24,941 nucleotides of DNA, taken from the NCBI GenBank assembly GCA_028714595.1, contig JAQTMD010000003.1, positions 1 to 24,941 of the forward strand, given 5' to 3'. This document shows, piece after piece, positions 24,418 through 24,941 of this stretch. Origin of the DNA: Candidatus Omnitrophota bacterium. Lineage in GTDB: Bacteria; Omnitrophota; Gorgyraeia; Gygaellales; Profunditerraquicolaceae. Every line of letters begins with the position of its first letter. The first letter of the stretch is position 1. The notes below the pieces were generated by a model, which did not search any database, had not been told where the DNA came from, and saw nothing but the letters and a program-made list of their open reading frames with translations. Both the position numbers and the translations under genes were made by a program.

Positions 24418-24777
24418 GTGAAGATCGTCGGTACGGGGGTCGATATCACTGAAGTGAGCCGTCTGCGCAAGGCGATAGAGAAGTGGGGAGCCTCTTTTAT
24501 CGAGCGCGTGTTCACAAAAAAAGAACTGGAGAACGCAAAGACCAGGGGCAGCCTGTACCAGCATCTTGCCGGCCGTTTCGCGGCAAAAGAGGCGGTGTTC
24601 AAGGCGCTGGGCAACATGGGCCTTGCGCTTAAAGAGGTCGAGATATTAAACGACAGGAACGGAAGGCCCTGCTGTCAAGTGCTGAACAACAAGGCAAAGG
24701 ATTGCTCGATAAACGTCTCCATCTCGCACGTAAAAAATTATGCGGTTGCCAACGCGATTATTACGAAGGAAAGCTGA
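24418..24777 (+). CDS. acpS: Holo-[acyl-carrier-protein] synthase
   Basis: 119 residues from a GTG start with AGGAG seven bases ahead. Motifs: GTGVDITEVSRL (with Asp8 region metal site), ERVFTKKELENAK, LAGRFAAKEAVFKALG, and the closing VSISHVKNYAVANAII. It transfers 4'-phosphopantetheine from CoA to apo-ACP for fatty acid synthesis. It overlaps the next gene by 38 bases. Normal AcpS length. Confidence 0.96.
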   Translation: MKIVGTGVDITEVSRLRKAIEKWGASFIERVFTKKELENAKTRGSLYQHLAGRFAAKEAVFKALGNMGLALKEVEILNDRNGRPCCQVLNNKAKDCSINVSISHVKNYAVANAIITKES

Positions 24778-24941
24778 TTCCCAGAAAGGCGATTTCGGCC
24801 ATGTCTTTGTCCTGGCAGGTTCTCTGAAGTTTTCCGGAGCTGCAGCGCTGGCAGCCGAGGCAGCGCTTCGCTCGGGCGCGGGCCTGGTCACCGTCGGGGT
24901 CCCGAAAAGCCTTACTGCGGCGTTTATAAAAATAAAACCCA
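24740..24941 (+). CDS. nnrD: ADP-dependent NAD(P)HX dehydratase (partial, 5' end)
   Basis: An open frame from an ATG inside the acpS end runs off the right edge of the window (67 residues visible). MRLPTRLLRRKADSQKGDFG is a typical NnrD/YjeF-C opening; the usual His in (D)SHKGD is Gln here. GHVFVLAGS, SGAAALAAEAALRSGAGLVTVGVP follow, matching the first strands of the ribokinase-like carbohydrate kinase domain. The family repairs hydrated NAD(P)H. A start inside acpS is unusual, but the N-terminal residues fit the family, so it was preferred to later starts. Confidence 0.85.
   Translation, partial: MRLPTRLLRRKADSQKGDFGHVFVLAGSLKFSGAAALAAEAALRSGAGLVTVGVPKSLTAAFIKIKP

Overview
The window looks like a chromosomal piece of a Gram-negative, uncultured-type bacterium, most likely Omnitrophota (Candidatus Omnitrophica). 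That is an inference from protein style rather than a database match. The signs are GatCAB amidotransferase, an outer-membrane barrel protein, many signal peptides, a lipoprotein, a very large cellobiose-phosphorylase-like protein, bactofilin, and GC-rich third codon positions that create many long antisense shadow ORFs. There are no IS elements, phage genes or CRISPR arrays; nearly everything is vertical chromosome.

Region 1 (1-4040) is the accessory part. A 935-residue exported protein (TPR, pilus/secretin-type N domain, predicted beta-barrel, two SdrD-B-like domains) runs on the + strand. It converges on a minus-strand unit made of a promoter, a convincing cyclic-di-GMP-I (GEMM) riboswitch, an intrinsic terminator, a small ribbon-helix-helix-like protein and a small exported Gln/Glu-rich protein. 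The unit ends at a hairpin shared with the barrel gene. This could be a c-di-GMP-controlled surface structure.

Region 2 (4088-7551) holds a 1080-residue GH94-like protein on the minus strand. A 220-bp divergent promoter region carrying an 11-bp-arm palindrome separates it from the next operon.

Region 3 (7552-15508) is one compact + strand operon: gatC-gatA-gatB, an S41 protease fused to a divergent polysaccharide deacetylase, tsaD, an MgtC-family membrane protein, a bactofilin fused to an excisionase-type HTH, an HTH protein with a C-terminal membrane anchor, and dgkA. It mixes tRNA-dependent translation quality (Gln-tRNA/Asn-tRNA amidation, t6A) with envelope maintenance. It ends in a long hairpin shared with a convergent gene.

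Region 4 (15533-18670) holds small exported genes of unknown function, a tyrosine-phosphatase lipoprotein whose promoter predicts a leaderless mRNA, a tRNA with a CAT anticodon and an unusual covarying tertiary pair, a Cache-like periplasmic protein, and a surface protein built from exact 15-residue repeats with a poly-G tract in its ribosome-binding region.

Region 5 (18689-24941) is a conserved housekeeping run: tilS, then (own promoter) ftsH-folP-cdaA-mini-YbbR-pdxJ-acpS-nnrD. It joins protein quality control, folate, c-di-AMP, vitamin B6, acyl-carrier-protein activation and NAD(P)HX repair. A 41-residue ORF after cdaA looks like the membrane anchor of a YbbR/CdaR regulator without its extracytoplasmic domains.
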